Shown here in pieces: positions 14,442 to 22,710 of a DNA stretch of 59,973 bases. The number at the start of each line of letters is the position of its first letter. Positions within the stretch are counted from its first letter, which is position 1. The position numbers were made by a program, and so were the translations under genes. The stretch is taken from assembly GCA_002310055.1 (NCBI GenBank), contig DBXS01000023.1, positions 1 through 59,973 of the forward strand, given 5' to 3'. Under the pieces are notes generated by a model that had not been told where the DNA came from, searched no databases, and saw nothing but the letters and a program-made list of their open reading frames with translations. The stretch is from Clostridiales bacterium UBA1206 (lineage in GTDB: Bacteria > Bacillota > Clostridia > Oscillospirales > CAG-382).

Positions 14442-17300
14442 TCACAGATGGGTCATAAGGAATTCGAACGTGAATTCCTCTTCGAAGAAGCGGTATTTCC
14501 CTTCCGCCATCGGTCCGCAGGAATTGCTGCCTATGGCGTCCTGGCGGTAGTCGATATTCAGCACGTTGAAACCCGGCTTCACGAGCTCGTGGTCGTGTTT
14601 CGCCGCGGTCATAGCGCGGCTGCCGTATTCGTTGAAATTGAACGAAAACGGCTTTTCGGTCTGCATGAACACCGCCACGTTTTCGCCGTCGCCTATCTCG
14701 AGATATTCGGTGTCGGCGTGAGCCATATTCTCCTGCGGGCGGATATAGTGTTCGAAATTCTTCTGCGCCGTGGTATCGTAGAGCCCCATTCTGGAAGCGC
14801 GGCGCTTGTCGGCGTAGCTTTCGTACGGGCCCATACCGAAATACACGGCGTTTTCGAATCTGCTTTGCAATTCGAATTCCATACCGAAACGCGGCAGCAC
14901 GGGCAGCCGTTTGTTGCGGCGCGCGCTTATTGTGACTTTTACGCCTTCCATATACGGAGTGTAAGTCACTTTTCCCCATACCGCGGGCTTGCGCGGGACG
15001 CCGTGGCGGAATTCCGCCGTAAGCGTGCCGTCGGAGTTGAGTTTGAGCGGTTTGACGATACGCGTCTGCGCGTCGAAGAACCCCGCCTTGAACCAGCCCG
15101 CCTTTACGTTGCGGTCGTTATCGGTGGGGGCGCGCCACACCGTGAAACGCGCGGGCGAGACGCTTTCGGGCAGCACGGGCATGGCGGTGGAAGCGTCAAT
15201 GAGTATATCGCCGCGGACGTACCCGTTTTCGGTCTTTTTGAACGAAGACGGCGTGAGTTCGAGCTTCGCGCGTTCGCCGGAAGACAGGCGGAACTGTTCG
15301 AACCCGAGCTCGTGTTCATCCTGTTTTGATTTTACCGTGACGGTGAGATACACCTTGTCGCCGCGGGCTTCAGTTCCTTCGAGCGCGTATTCGGCGCTTC
15401 CCTGCGGCGGGATATCGAGCGTGGGGATGATTCCCGAAGCCATCTTTCTGCCCGAATCCGCGAGCTCCCACACGGCGTAGGTATCGGCAAGCGAGGTGAA
15501 ATAGCGGCGGTTCTTGATCCTGAGCACGCCGTCTTTGAATTCGGCGCAAAACGGCTTTATGACGTTGCGGTATTCCAGAAGTCCGGCGTGCGGCGTGCGG
15601 TCGGGATACACCAGGCCGTCCACGCAGAATTCGGCGTCGTTGGGGGCGTCGCCGAAATCGCCGCCGTAGGTGTAGCGGCCGTTTTCATCGAGCACCGAAT
15701 GGTCGCAGAATTCCCACACGCAGCCGCCGAAAAAGCGTTCGTCGGAATATATGAGCTGCCAGTAGTCCCATAAATCGCCGGGGCCGTTGCCCATAGCGTG
15801 GGAGTATTCGCACAGGAAGAACGGTTTGGTCGATTCTTCGTCTTCAAGATATAAATGTTTTATCTCGGATACCGGCGGGTACATACGGCTGTCGAGCGAT
15901 ACGTACGGGCAATACGCCTGTTCGGGGTCGTTGTGTATGAATTTTGCGCGGCGGCGGGACGCGTCCTCGCTGTGGACGAGCCGCGAACTGTCGCGGGAAG
16001 CGAAATAGTTCGCCATTTTTTCGTGGTTGCGGCCGACGCCCGATTCGTTGCCCACCGACCACATTATGACGCTCGGGTGGTTTTTGTCGCGCTCGAGCAG
16101 ACGGCGCGCGCGGTCCATATAAGATTCTTCCCAGTCGGGCGAATCGGTGAGCATATCCCAGTCGTTTATCTGCTGCATACCGTGAGTTTCGAGATCGGCT
16201 TCGTCGCAGACGTAGAAGCCGTATCTGTCGCAGAGTTCGAGAAAACGCGGGTCGTTTGGATAATGGCTGGTGCGTATCATATTGATATTGTGCGCCTTCA
16301 TTATCTTCAAGTCGTTTTCCATATCGTCCATCGAGACCGCGTAGCCCTTGACCGGGTGCGAATCGTGGCGGTTGACGCCTTTGGCTTTGACGGGCCTGCC
16401 GTTGATGAGCACGCGGCGCGATTCTATACTTACGGTGCGGAACCCGATATCGAACGGTATGTATTCGCCGCCGCAATGGATAACGAGTTTATAAAGGTCA
16501 GGCGTTTCGTCGGTCCACAAAAGCGGGTCCTTTATGTTTTCGAGCGGGATCCCGGCCCCGTCGGGCGCGTACAGCGCGGCGGTATACGGCGCGTCGCATT
16601 CGATCCTGACGTTCGCCGTGCGCAGATCCCGGGAAAGTTCCGGCTTGACGTAGATATCGCCCGCGTGACCTTCGTCGCGGCAAAGCAGATACACCTCGCG
16701 GAATATTCCCGAAAGGCGGTATTTGTCCTGGTCTTCGAGATACGAGCCGTCGCACCATTTGAACACCAGCACCTTGATATCGTTTTCGCCTTCGGCGACG
16801 AAATCGGTTATATCTATTTCGGAAGTGCAGTGCGAGACCTGGCTGTATGCGACGAATCTGTCGTTTATATAAAGGTAAAAGCAGGAATCCACGCCTTCGA
16901 AGACGATATATACCCGCTTCCCTTTGGGCGAGCACGTGAATTTGCGCGTGTAAAGGCCGCAGGGGTCTTTTTCGGGGACGTTCGGCGGATCGACCGGGAA
17001 CGGATAGATGATGTTTGTGTAGTTGGGCACGTCGTACCCGCGCCCCAGAAACACCTGCCAGCACGAAGGCACGGGCAGAGTATCTTTGGGAACGTATTTT
17101 CCGTTTGTGAATTCGGGCAGGTCTTTTTCGCACCCGAACCATTCGAATCCCCATTCGCCGCAGAGCGACGTGAAGAACGCGGAATCTTCGCGCCTGCCGG
17201 CTATGGCTTTTTCGGCGCTTTCATAAGGGATATAATACGCGCGCGGCGGCAGACAGTTCACGTGCAGCGACCGGTGGTCGCGGTGGTATTTGAGTTCCAT
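14442..17300 (-). CDS. lacZ: GH2 beta-galactosidase, 952 aa
   Basis: This large glycoside hydrolase of family 2 has the LacZ domain order: jelly-roll N-terminal domain (SLCGEWGFEWF, LPVPSCWQ), immunoglobulin-like domain, TIM barrel, second sandwich domain and the C-terminal beta-galactosidase small-chain domain (FGMGPYESYADKRRASRMG). The acid/base is E419 in WSVGNESG and the nucleophile E498 in FLCEYSHAMGNG. There is no signal peptide, so it acts in the cytoplasm on imported galactosides. The GAGG site supports the start; it lies four bases after the DUF6259 stop. Confidence 0.95.
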   Translation of the reverse strand: MELKYHRDHRSLHVNCLPPRAYYIPYESAEKAIAGRREDSAFFTSLCGEWGFEWFGCEKDLPEFTNGKYVPKDTLPVPSCWQVFLGRGYDVPNYTNIIYPFPVDPPNVPEKDPCGLYTRKFTCSPKGKRVYIVFEGVDSCFYLYINDRFVAYSQVSHCTSEIDITDFVAEGENDIKVLVFKWCDGSYLEDQDKYRLSGIFREVYLLCRDEGHAGDIYVKPELSRDLRTANVRIECDAPYTAALYAPDGAGIPLENIKDPLLWTDETPDLYKLVIHCGGEYIPFDIGFRTVSIESRRVLINGRPVKAKGVNRHDSHPVKGYAVSMDDMENDLKIMKAHNINMIRTSHYPNDPRFLELCDRYGFYVCDEADLETHGMQQINDWDMLTDSPDWEESYMDRARRLLERDKNHPSVIMWSVGNESGVGRNHEKMANYFASRDSSRLVHSEDASRRRAKFIHNDPEQAYCPYVSLDSRMYPPVSEIKHLYLEDEESTKPFFLCEYSHAMGNGPGDLWDYWQLIYSDERFFGGCVWEFCDHSVLDENGRYTYGGDFGDAPNDAEFCVDGLVYPDRTPHAGLLEYRNVIKPFCAEFKDGVLRIKNRRYFTSLADTYAVWELADSGRKMASGIIPTLDIPPQGSAEYALEGTEARGDKVYLTVTVKSKQDEHELGFEQFRLSSGERAKLELTPSSFKKTENGYVRGDILIDASTAMPVLPESVSPARFTVWRAPTDNDRNVKAGWFKAGFFDAQTRIVKPLKLNSDGTLTAEFRHGVPRKPAVWGKVTYTPYMEGVKVTISARRNKRLPVLPRFGMEFELQSRFENAVYFGMGPYESYADKRRASRMGLYDTTAQKNFEHYIRPQENMAHADTEYLEIGDGENVAVFMQTEKPFSFNFNEYGSRAMTAAKHDHELVKPGFNVLNIDYRQDAIGSNSCGPMAEGKYRFFEEEFTFEFLMTHL

Positions 17301-17304
17301 ATGT

Positions 17305-19371
17305 TCAAACCTCCGTATATGCGAGCGAAAGCGGCGGTAACGTGAGCGAAAACTCGCCGTTTTTGACCGTAATTTTCTTTTTGATATCGCCGGTAAGCGC
17401 GTAAACGCCGCCCGGGAGTTCGCACTTGACGTGCGCGGTCACGTCGGTCATGCCCGAATTAATGAGCATAAGGCATTTTTTGCCGGTGGGTTTATGCATC
17501 CAGTACGCGCCGTTCACGCAAGGCGATTCGACGTACCCGCCGTACGCCTCGCGGCATTTGGTGAGCACGATCTTTTCGCCGTCGTCGGTTATCACGGGCG
17601 GACGGAGCATGCGGCCTTCGTTGAAATACCGCCTGACGGCAGCGCGCGCACGTACGAGTTTTATGAAGAAATCGCGGTGGGACATGCGCGAAAACAGCTC
17701 GGGCGTCATCCAGCCCATCTGCTGGCCGAACAAAAACGACTGCGCGCCGAAAATGCGCACGCCGGCTTCGTCGAGCGCGCCGAACAGGCCGCAATCCATA
17801 TTGCCGAGACCGCGGAAATCGGTGCCGAACGTGATGACTTTATCGGAAAACACCGCGGGGAACGCCGGCACCTGGTCGTTTTTGATCCAGATCCAGGTCA
17901 GATATCCGTCGAGATGCGGCATAAACGGATCGGCGGTGCATTCGGTGGTCAGGGCGCGGTCGGCGGGTTTGGTACGCGCAATACGCTCGAGCATCGTGTT
18001 ATATGCGCGGCACCACCATTCGCCGCCGCCGGCGGGATGCGCGTGCCGTTTGTCGGTGCAGGGTTTGGCCTCGGCGGCGGCGATCTGGTCTATATACACG
18101 CCGTCAAAGCCGTTTTCGAACAGTTTTGCGACTATCGACGCCACTTTGTCCTGCCACAGCGTGGCGGAAGGGCACATCACGGCGAGGGTGACCCGGCTGC
18201 CGTCCGATTCTTTGGAGGAATACTGCTCGGTTATGGGTTCGCCCGCGTAATCCTTGGTCGCCCAGGGTTTCGCCACGGACGTGAACTCGAAGTCTTCGGT
18301 CCCTCTGTCGCGGGTGTCCCAGAGGCGGCCGTTTATGTAAGGCATAACTTTTATGCCCGCTTCGTGCAGCTTTTTGAGCCCGGGGAGCACGTTTTTGCGC
18401 ATCGGGAAATAATGCGGATAATCGTTATCGAACGGTATCTGATGCCAGTAGTAAAGGTGGATGGCAAGATTTGCGCCCAGATCTTTTGCCTGGGTTATGA
18501 CTTCTTCGGCAAAGTCGCCGTCGTCCAGCACGCGGGTGTTGAACCAGCAATCGGTGTCGAGCAGCCACTGAGGCACGCCTTTTCTGCCGTGTTCGCCGTA
18601 TTCCGGGCAGTATTCCGCCGAGCTTTCCACAAATTCGCGGTAGATCTGCGCCGCGTCATACCAGTCGCCGTCGAACGCCTTCATCACGCACACGCCGCAC
18701 AGCGACTGCGAATTGCGCCCGCTTTTGACGCCGGAAAGGATCTGGCTGGATTTTAACAGCACGGCTTTTTCATCCGCCGCGGTGCGCACGATGAGCGATT
18801 TTGAAGCCGGCGCCGGATCGTGCAGGCCGTAATACACGCCGCGGCGGGTCACGGTGTTATAGAAGCACAGATACTGCATAGACGCGCCGTACGAAGGATA
18901 CGACCACTTGGCGTTCCAGCCTTCTTTTATAGTGGAAGGCTTGGTCTCGCCGCTGCCGTACGGGTAGAAAAAGCGGGTGTTTTTATTTTTATCGAAATAA
19001 AGCGAAGGGTGCGAGATCTCGTACGCCGAAACGTTATCTTCGGCGTTTATCACCTGAGTGCGGAATTCCAGCGCGTCTTCGGTGCACGAAGCGCTGATGA
19101 CCACGCTGACGCCCGGCGCCTTTTCGGTCGAACGGAAAGTGAGCGTGCCGTCGGAAGCGGTGACGCTGTTCCATGAATTTTCGGAAGATACCCCGAACCG
19201 TTCGCCGCTTGCGAGGTCGGTAAAATACGCGGTAAACACGGGCTTTTTGCCTGCGAAAAGCGTTCTGCCCGCCTTGACGTCGCGTATCGACACGACAGAC
19301 GCGCCGTGCGCGTAAAGTTCCACGCGGTAGCTTATCCCGCCGCCTTTGAAAGTGTAGGTCCTGCGTTTCAT
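17305..19371 (-). CDS. DUF6259 putative glycoside hydrolase, 688 aa
   Basis: The protein has an N-terminal beta-sandwich of about 260 residues followed by a TIM-barrel-like domain. Barrel landmarks are NLAIHLYYWHQIPFD, GIKVMPYINGRLWDT, GFDGVYIDQIAAAE (an Asp where GH31/GH36-like enzymes place their nucleophile) and RALTTECTADPF. This matches the DUF6259 family, which sits with sugar-degrading genes, but no substrate is established. No signal peptide is present. Its start overlaps the recD2 stop by four bases and its stop is four bases from lacZ, so all are co-translated; a galactoside-related role is plausible but inferred. Confidence 0.8.
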   Translation of the reverse strand: MKRRTYTFKGGGISYRVELYAHGASVVSIRDVKAGRTLFAGKKPVFTAYFTDLASGERFGVSSENSWNSVTASDGTLTFRSTEKAPGVSVVISASCTEDALEFRTQVINAEDNVSAYEISHPSLYFDKNKNTRFFYPYGSGETKPSTIKEGWNAKWSYPSYGASMQYLCFYNTVTRRGVYYGLHDPAPASKSLIVRTAADEKAVLLKSSQILSGVKSGRNSQSLCGVCVMKAFDGDWYDAAQIYREFVESSAEYCPEYGEHGRKGVPQWLLDTDCWFNTRVLDDGDFAEEVITQAKDLGANLAIHLYYWHQIPFDNDYPHYFPMRKNVLPGLKKLHEAGIKVMPYINGRLWDTRDRGTEDFEFTSVAKPWATKDYAGEPITEQYSSKESDGSRVTLAVMCPSATLWQDKVASIVAKLFENGFDGVYIDQIAAAEAKPCTDKRHAHPAGGGEWWCRAYNTMLERIARTKPADRALTTECTADPFMPHLDGYLTWIWIKNDQVPAFPAVFSDKVITFGTDFRGLGNMDCGLFGALDEAGVRIFGAQSFLFGQQMGWMTPELFSRMSHRDFFIKLVRARAAVRRYFNEGRMLRPPVITDDGEKIVLTKCREAYGGYVESPCVNGAYWMHKPTGKKCLMLINSGMTDVTAHVKCELPGGVYALTGDIKKKITVKNGEFSLTLPPLSLAYTEV

Positions 19372-21602
19372 AATACGTCCTCCGTTTTCTTGTCATATTG
19401 TCGGAACAAATACGGCAGTGCGGTGAACCGCAGCGCCTTTTTGTCGTTTTCTGTCATAATTCGCATAATGTGCGCGTCGCCCGCCGCGATAAGCAGCGAC
19501 TTTGCGCGGGTGACGGCGGTGTAAAGCAGATTGCGCGTCATAAGCGGCGACGGACACTGGAGCAGCGGTATGATGACCGCCGGATATTCGCTGCCCTGGG
19601 ATTTGTGCACGGTCACCGCGTAAGCGAGCTCCAGGTCGTCGGCGAGTTCAAAAGCGTATTCGCATATGCGCCCGTCGAAATCAATTATAAAATATTCCTC
19701 GCGCGTGTCGACGCGGGTGATGCGGCCGATATCGCCGTTGAAGATCCCCTCGCCGTGTTCGCGCCCTTTGTTCCACACCAGATCGTAGTTGTTGCGTATC
19801 TGCATGATCTTGTCGCCTTCGCGGAAAATACAGTCGTGCAGACGTTTTTCGCGCTTGGAATGCGACGGCGGATTGAGCGATTCCTGAAGCGAGCGGTTCA
19901 GCTCGACCGTGCCGCAGTCGCCGCGCCGCGTTGGGGTTATGACCTGGATATCGTCAAGACTGTCCATACCGTAAGCGTTGGGCAGACGTTCGGAACACAG
20001 CGAACACACCAGCGCTTTGAGCGACGCGCTGTCGTGCCGTTCCATAAAGAAGAAATCGCCGTCCCTGCGCCGGAGCTCCGGCATTTCGCCTTCGTTTATG
20101 CGATGGGCGTTTACCACTATGAGCGATTTTTCGGCCTGACGGAAGATATGGTCGAGCCGCGTGACGCAGAACAGGCCGCTTTCGATCATATCGTTGAGCG
20201 CGTTGCCCGGGCCGACCGGCGGCAGCTGGTCGGAATCGCCTATGAACACGACCATCGAGTCTTCCTTGAGCGCGCGCAGCAGCGCTTCCATAAGGAAGAT
20301 ATCGACCATGGAGGTCTCGTCGATTATGAACGCTCTTGCGCCCAGCGGATCTTCCTCGTTGCGGCCGAACACCGAAACGCCTTCGTCGGAATAGGCGGCT
20401 TCGAGCATGCGGTGTATGGTCTTTGCCTCCTTGCCGCAGGCGTCGGTCATGCGCTTGGCGGCTCTGCCAGTGGGGGCGGCGAGCATGTATTTCACGCCCA
20501 GCGATTCGAAAATATCTATAATGGCGTTTATGACGGTCGTCTTGCCGGTGCCGGGGCCGCCGGTGACGATGCTGACGCCGCTGACCACCGCCGCTTCTAT
20601 GGCGCTGATCTGGCGTTCGTCGTATTTTATCTTTTGCTTTTTTTCGGAAAGTGCTATCTGATCGCGCACGCCCTCGAGCGCGAACGGCAGCGAATTCTGC
20701 TTGAGCAACAACAGTTTTGCCGCCGTGTAGCGTTCGGCGGTGTATATGCGCGCGAGCGCGCATGCGTCGTGCCCTTCCATATGAGTGCACACCACGCTGC
20801 TTTGAGATATGCACTCTTCCAGCGCGGAAGCTACCGCAGCGCGTTCGGCGCCGAGCAGACGGGCCGCCTGATCTATAAGCTCGTGCCGCGGGATATAGCA
20901 ATGCCCTTCGCCGTAGGCGGCGTTCATAAGCGCGTGTTTTATCCCGGCGCAGAGCCGCTCCGGGCAATCGGAAGCGAACCCGAGTTCGCTCGCGACTTTA
21001 TCGGCTTTTGCAAAGCCCACGCCCGGGACGTCGTCGCACAGGCGGTAGGGGTTTGCGCGTATGATATCCGGCGCGGCCGAGCGGTATTTTTTGTAAATGC
21101 GTATGGAAAGCGCGGGCCCGAAATAGGTGTTGAGGAATATCATCGCTTCCCTTGCGCCGAACTGCGCGCAGAACGATTCGCCGATAGATTTCGCGCGAGC
21201 GACGGTTATGCCGCGGATCTCCGCCAGCCATTCGGGGTGGTTTTCCAGCACCTCGAGCGTATCGGAGCCGAACCTGTCGACTATGCGCCTTGCGGTGACC
21301 GGTCCCACGCCGCGCACGGAACCCGAAGAAAGGTAACGGAATATGGCGTCTTCGTCCTGAGGCAGCTCTTTTTCAAAGGCGTTGGCCCGAAACTGCCTGC
21401 CGAAAGTGGGGTGCATTTGCCACACGCCCGTGACTTTTATGTGCTCGCCCGCCGAAAGATACGGAATGACGCCCACGACGGTGACCGGCTCGCCGCCGCT
21501 ATCGATGACGCAGACCGTGTAGCCGTTCACGTCGTTTGCAAAGACTATTTCTTCCACGGTGCCTTCTATCATATCGGGCTCGTATTTCTGATCGGCCAAC
21601 AC
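19368..21602 (-). CDS. recD2: RecD2 superfamily 1B DNA helicase
   Basis: RecD2 is a 5'-3' DNA helicase of bacteria lacking RecBCD, acting in DNA repair and mismatch handling. Seen here: an N-terminal OB-like domain, tandem helix-hairpin-helix motifs (GVGPVTARRIVDRFG, GFAKADKVASELG), Walker A GGPGTGKTT near residue 350, motif II FIIDETSMVD, GDSDQLPPVG, and the C-terminal motif AVTVHKSQGSEYP with LLYTAVTRA. The annotated GTG at 21608 lies inside the GGAGGTG site, so the next GTG (21602) or TTG (21599) is the likelier start. It leads an unusual operon with two glycosidases and rlmH. Confidence 0.95.
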   Translation of the reverse strand: MLADQKYEPDMIEGTVEEIVFANDVNGYTVCVIDSGGEPVTVVGVIPYLSAGEHIKVTGVWQMHPTFGRQFRANAFEKELPQDEDAIFRYLSSGSVRGVGPVTARRIVDRFGSDTLEVLENHPEWLAEIRGITVARAKSIGESFCAQFGAREAMIFLNTYFGPALSIRIYKKYRSAAPDIIRANPYRLCDDVPGVGFAKADKVASELGFASDCPERLCAGIKHALMNAAYGEGHCYIPRHELIDQAARLLGAERAAVASALEECISQSSVVCTHMEGHDACALARIYTAERYTAAKLLLLKQNSLPFALEGVRDQIALSEKKQKIKYDERQISAIEAAVVSGVSIVTGGPGTGKTTVINAIIDIFESLGVKYMLAAPTGRAAKRMTDACGKEAKTIHRMLEAAYSDEGVSVFGRNEEDPLGARAFIIDETSMVDIFLMEALLRALKEDSMVVFIGDSDQLPPVGPGNALNDMIESGLFCVTRLDHIFRQAEKSLIVVNAHRINEGEMPELRRRDGDFFFMERHDSASLKALVCSLCSERLPNAYGMDSLDDIQVITPTRRGDCGTVELNRSLQESLNPPSHSKREKRLHDCIFREGDKIMQIRNNYDLVWNKGREHGEGIFNGDIGRITRVDTREEYFIIDFDGRICEYAFELADDLELAYAVTVHKSQGSEYPAVIIPLLQCPSPLMTRNLLYTAVTRAKSLLIAAGDAHIMRIMTENDKKALRFTALPYLFRQYDKKTEDVL

Positions 21603-21708
21603 GTTCACCTCCGTCCGTTCTATAAGGCATATCGCTTCGCCCTCCGTAATGCAAGCAGGAAACGGCCGCCGGAACGGCCCGGCGCGGCGAGCGTTTTTAC
21701 CTGTTTAG

Positions 21709-21737
21709 ATTCTACCATATTTGCGCCCGGATGTCAA
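21709..21737 (-). promoter_or_regulatory. Promoter of the recD2 operon
   Basis: TTGACA and TAGAAT with a 17-base spacer lie about 105 bases before the recD2 start. The leader between is GC-rich and can fold (CCGCCGG...CCGGCG type repeats around 21666-21690). Confidence 0.8.
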
Positions 21738-21803
21738 TGACGGCGGACGGCAGATATTAATTTATTCGGAAATTAAGGCAAAATCTTTTTTTATAAAAAA
21801 GTG

Positions 21804-21832
21804 TTGACAAGCGCAAAAAGATGTGATATACT
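21804..21832 (+). promoter_or_regulatory. Promoter of the tRNA-Thr/tRNA-Tyr operon
   Basis: TTGACA and TATACT with a 17-base spacer lie 27 bases before tRNA-Thr. Confidence 0.85.
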
Positions 21833-21859
21833 TTACAAGCTGTCAATGAAAAGACATCC

Positions 21860-21934
21860 GCTGGTGTAGCTCAATGGCAGAGCAGCTGATTTGTAATCAG
21901 CAGGTTGGGGGTTCAACTCCCTTCACCAGCTCCA
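21860..21934 (+). tRNA. tRNA-Thr(TGT)
   Basis: The gene starts GCTGGTGTAGCTCAATGGCA, has a GCTGA/TCAGC anticodon stem around TTTGTAA (anticodon TGT), a GGTTCAACTCC T-arm, an acceptor closing with CACCAGC, and an encoded CCA. It is co-transcribed with tRNA-Tyr 20 bases downstream. Confidence 0.95.
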
Positions 21935-21954
21935 AATCAAATATTCGATTATAT

Positions 21955-22039
21955 GGGGGAATTCCCGAGTGGCCAAAGGGGACAGACTGTAAATCTGCTG
22001 GCGATGCCTTCGGTGGTCCGAATCCACCTTCCCCCACCA
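21955..22039 (+). tRNA. tRNA-Tyr(GTA)
   Basis: An 85-base type II tRNA with acceptor GGGGGAA/TTCCCCC, anticodon loop with GTA (CAGACTGTAAATCTG), a long variable arm (GCGATGCCTTCGGTGG region) and encoded CCA. Confidence 0.95.
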
Positions 22040-22040
22040 G

Positions 22041-22066
22041 AAAAGCCTCGCGAATGCGAGGCTTTT
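22041..22066 (+). terminator. Terminator of the tRNA operon
   Basis: AAAAGCCTCGC pairs with GCGAGGCTTTT around GAAT, starting two bases after the tRNA-Tyr CCA. Confidence 0.9.
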
Positions 22067-22070
22067 CAAC

Positions 22071-22243
22071 TAAATCCACCCTTACGGGTGGGAGAAATCG
22101 GCTGACGCCGATGAAATCCACTAACGTGGATGAAATCCGCCTCGACGGCGGGTGGGTGGATTTAATTTCATCGTGAGCTAAGCGAACGATTTCATCTGAG
22201 GACGAAGTCCGAGGATTTCACCGCGGCACCGCCGCGATTTCAT
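22071..22243 (+). repeat. Array of seven ATC-stem-GAT hairpins with GAA/TTC spacers
   Basis: Hairpins: CCACCC/GGGTGG (22076-22091), ATCGGC/GCCGAT (22097-22112), ATCCAC/GTGGAT (22116-22131), ATCCGCC/GGCGGGT (22135-22153), ATCGT/ACGAT (22170-22190), ATCT..GGAC/GTCC..GGAT (22194-22215) and CGCGGC/GCCGCG (22222-22236). Spacers are GAA in the left half and TTC in the right half. TAAATCCACCC (22071-22081) can instead pair with GGGTGGATTTA (22154-22164), enclosing hairpins two to four. Hairpins five and six each contain an internal tandem GA/GA mismatch. The array lies between the tRNA terminator and the four-helix-bundle gene and probably belongs to its 5' leader or to a mobile unit. Confidence 0.85.
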
Positions 22244-22265
22244 TAAAAAAAGAGAGGTGTATATA

Positions 22266-22625
22266 ATGGCTGAAAACAAACTCGCCGATCTTTCAACCGA
22301 ATTTGCCGTTCAGGTTCTGAGATTTACTGACGACATCAAAGGTCATTATTCTCTTGCAAATCAGCTGGAACGCAGCGGTACAAGTATCGGTGCAAACATC
22401 CGTGAAGCAAAATACGCTCACGGCAAAGCGGACTTTGTCGCTAAACTTCAAATCGCACTGAAAGAATGCTATGAAACGGAATATTGGCTTGAAATCGCAC
22501 AAAAAGCAGAAATAGTTTCGGAAGAATCGGTAAAGACACTTTTACACGACTGCGGCGCCATTCGCCGTATGCTCATCTCCTCGATCAATACGGCAAAAGA
22601 TAAAAGCAGCCAAGCAAACAGCTGA
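22266..22625 (+). CDS. Four-helix-bundle protein (S23/IVP family), 119 aa
   Basis: The sequence shows the family landmarks: SLANQLERSGTSIGANIREA, followed by DFVAKLQIALKECYETEYWL. This is the 23S rRNA intervening-sequence protein (TIGR02436) fold, related to bacterial Avd of diversity-generating retroelements. These basic pentameric bundles are thought to bind nucleic acids; function is unsettled. It is normally embedded in 23S rRNA insertions or stands alone. Here it stands alone, eight bases after a GAGG site and directly behind the hairpin array. No reverse transcriptase is nearby, so a DGR role is not supported. GAAAC/GTTTC (22624-22638) forms a hairpin overlapping the stop codon. Confidence 0.9.
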   Translation: MAENKLADLSTEFAVQVLRFTDDIKGHYSLANQLERSGTSIGANIREAKYAHGKADFVAKLQIALKECYETEYWLEIAQKAEIVSEESVKTLLHDCGAIRRMLISSINTAKDKSSQANS

Positions 22626-22666
22626 AACCGTTCGTTTCCCTCCAATCAAAACCTACGCTTCAACAC

Positions 22667-22693
22667 AAAAGCGCCTTTTTACGGGCGCTTTTT
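22667..22693 (+). terminator. Terminator between the four-helix gene and pfkA
   Basis: AAAAGCGCC pairs with GGGCGCTTTT (7-base loop) followed by Ts. Convergent pfkA stops at 22711, so it may serve both strands. Confidence 0.8.
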
Positions 22694-22710
22694 CTTGCGT
22701 TTGCGTGCGG

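Noticed and set aside
19398..21740. 780-residue plus-strand frame opposite recD2
   Set aside because: The opposite strand encodes all helicase motifs; this frame is a GC-codon shadow.
22071..22243. CRISPR array reading of the hairpin repeats
   Set aside because: No constant repeat with unique spacers; the constant parts are only GAA/TTC plus ATC/GAT, and the variable parts are self-complementary stems.
22266..22625. Avd protein of a diversity-generating retroelement
   Set aside because: No reverse transcriptase, template repeat or variable-repeat target lies in the window; S23/IVP is the simpler reading.
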